Made by a program: the position numbers and the translations under genes. DNA of 64,000 nt, from contig NZ_LN890328.1 in the NCBI RefSeq assembly GCF_001458595.1, forward strand, positions 1,580,926 through 1,644,925, written 5' to 3'. Under the pieces are notes generated by a model that had not been told where the DNA came from, did no database searches, and saw nothing but the letters and a program-made list of their open reading frames with translations. Shown here piece by piece: positions 63,512-64,000 of this stretch. This DNA comes from Clostridium neonatale (lineage in GTDB: Bacteria > Bacillota > Clostridia > Clostridiales > Clostridiaceae). Numbering within the stretch: the first letter of the stretch is position 1; each line of letters opens with the position of its first letter.

Positions 63512-64000
63512 TTATTTATCTCCAAATGCAGCCGCCCAGTCCGCTTTAAATTTTTCAAGTCCTTGATCTGTTAATGGATGCTTTAACATTTGCTTAACTA
63601 ATTCATAAGGTACTGTTGCTATATCTGCTCCTGCTTTTGCAGCTTCAATTACATGAATTGGATTTCTTACGCTTGCTGCAATTATTTTTGTTTCTATTCC
63701 ATGTATTGCAAATATTTCTGCTATGTCTCTTACTAAATCCATACCTATCATTGATATATCATCTACTCTTCCAAGGAACGGACTTACATATGTTGCTCCT
63801 GCATTTGCTGCAAGTAATGCTTGTGTTGCTGAGAATATTAATGTTACATTTGTTTTTATTCCCTCGCTTGCTAAAACTTTAGTTGCCTTTAATCCTTCAC
63901 CTGTCATCGGAATTTTTACAATCATATTCTTGTGGATTTTAGCAATTTCTCTTCCTTCTTTTATCATGCCTTCAGCATCTTCACTTACTACTTCTCCACT
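63512..64000 (-). CDS. Transaldolase / fructose-6-phosphate aldolase family protein (5' end outside window)
   Basis: The frame runs from the stop at 63512 to the window edge. The ATG at 63967 is internal, since the residues [11 protein letters not shown] precede it in frame and match the family. The visible 162 residues include [11 protein letters not shown] with the Schiff-base Lys, [16 protein letters not shown], and [14 protein letters not shown]. This is the short TalC/MipB type (about 215 residues in full). In clostridia this type usually works as a transaldolase next to transketolase, which fits the tkt gene downstream. Fructose-6-phosphate aldolase activity cannot be excluded. Confidence 0.93.
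   Translation of the reverse strand, partial: SGEVVSEDAEGMIKEGREIAKIHKNMIVKIPMTGEGLKATKVLASEGIKTNVTLIFSATQALLAANAGATYVSPFLGRVDDISMIGMDLVRDIAEIFAIHGIETKIIAASVRNPIHVIEAAKAGADIATVPYELVKQMLKHPLTDQGLEKFKADWAAAFGDK

Overview
The window looks like a chromosomal segment of a low-GC Clostridium (sensu stricto type). Coding and intergenic DNA are strongly AT-rich, Shine-Dalgarno sites are strong AGGAGG types, and the proteins are clostridial: Hcp, YgiQ, an UPF0210/ACT pair, SdpRI, a thioester-domain surface protein and chemoreceptors. I saw no rRNA, tRNA, CRISPR array, transposase, integrase or phage gene. Most genes lie on the minus strand. The first gene (feoB, 5' end missing) and the last (talC, 5' end missing) run off the window.

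Layout. 1-8 kb: feoB end, a two-component system, an SCP2-domain protein with a histone-like tail, a DUF1189 membrane protein, and hcp with a Crp/Fnr regulator and an apparent operator between them. 8-12 kb: a structured repeat RNA, a second Crp/Fnr regulator with a paired small DMT transporter, and a pentapeptide-repeat protein. 12-26 kb: a large secreted DUF4353 lipoprotein, DUF4261, sdpI-sdpR with a palindromic operator, an amino-acid permease, a split ThrE exporter, a GntR-ABC module, a HAD phosphatase and an acidic cell-wall-binding protein. 26-34 kb: PAP2, a stand-alone ClpP, AraC, an M48-type peptidase, a candidate small RNA, a DNRLRE protein and a Tet(M)-family GTPase. 34-45 kb: a chemoreceptor, a CvrA-type antiporter, rnz, yaaA, several small genes, a thioester-domain protein, exoA, a ketopantoate-reductase-family gene and an AAA+ ATPase. 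45-64 kb: ygiQ, a heterodimeric ABC exporter, a nucleoside-salvage operon (binding lipoprotein, hydrolase, phosphoribosyltransferase), UPF0210 and ACT, a chemoreceptor-plus-binding-protein operon, tkt and talC.

The most unusual content is not protein coding. (1) Five copies (250-780 bp) of a modular palindromic element share about 45-bp imperfect terminal inverted repeats and very long internal hairpins. All lie in the same orientation, and each right end is at or within about 22 bp of the stop codon of a leftward gene. (2) A 71-nt two-hairpin cassette occurs four times: twice nested in the loop of the long hairpin of the larger element, with identical sequence, and twice free. (3) Two copies of a ~178-nt structured sequence have conserved ends and an unrelated middle. 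They sit just upstream of minus-strand genes, and one has a good promoter of its own. (4) There is a stand-alone RNA candidate at 29.9 kb and an 8-bp tandem repeat of more than ten copies between talC and tkt. No transposase accompanies the repeats, so if mobile they are non-autonomous.
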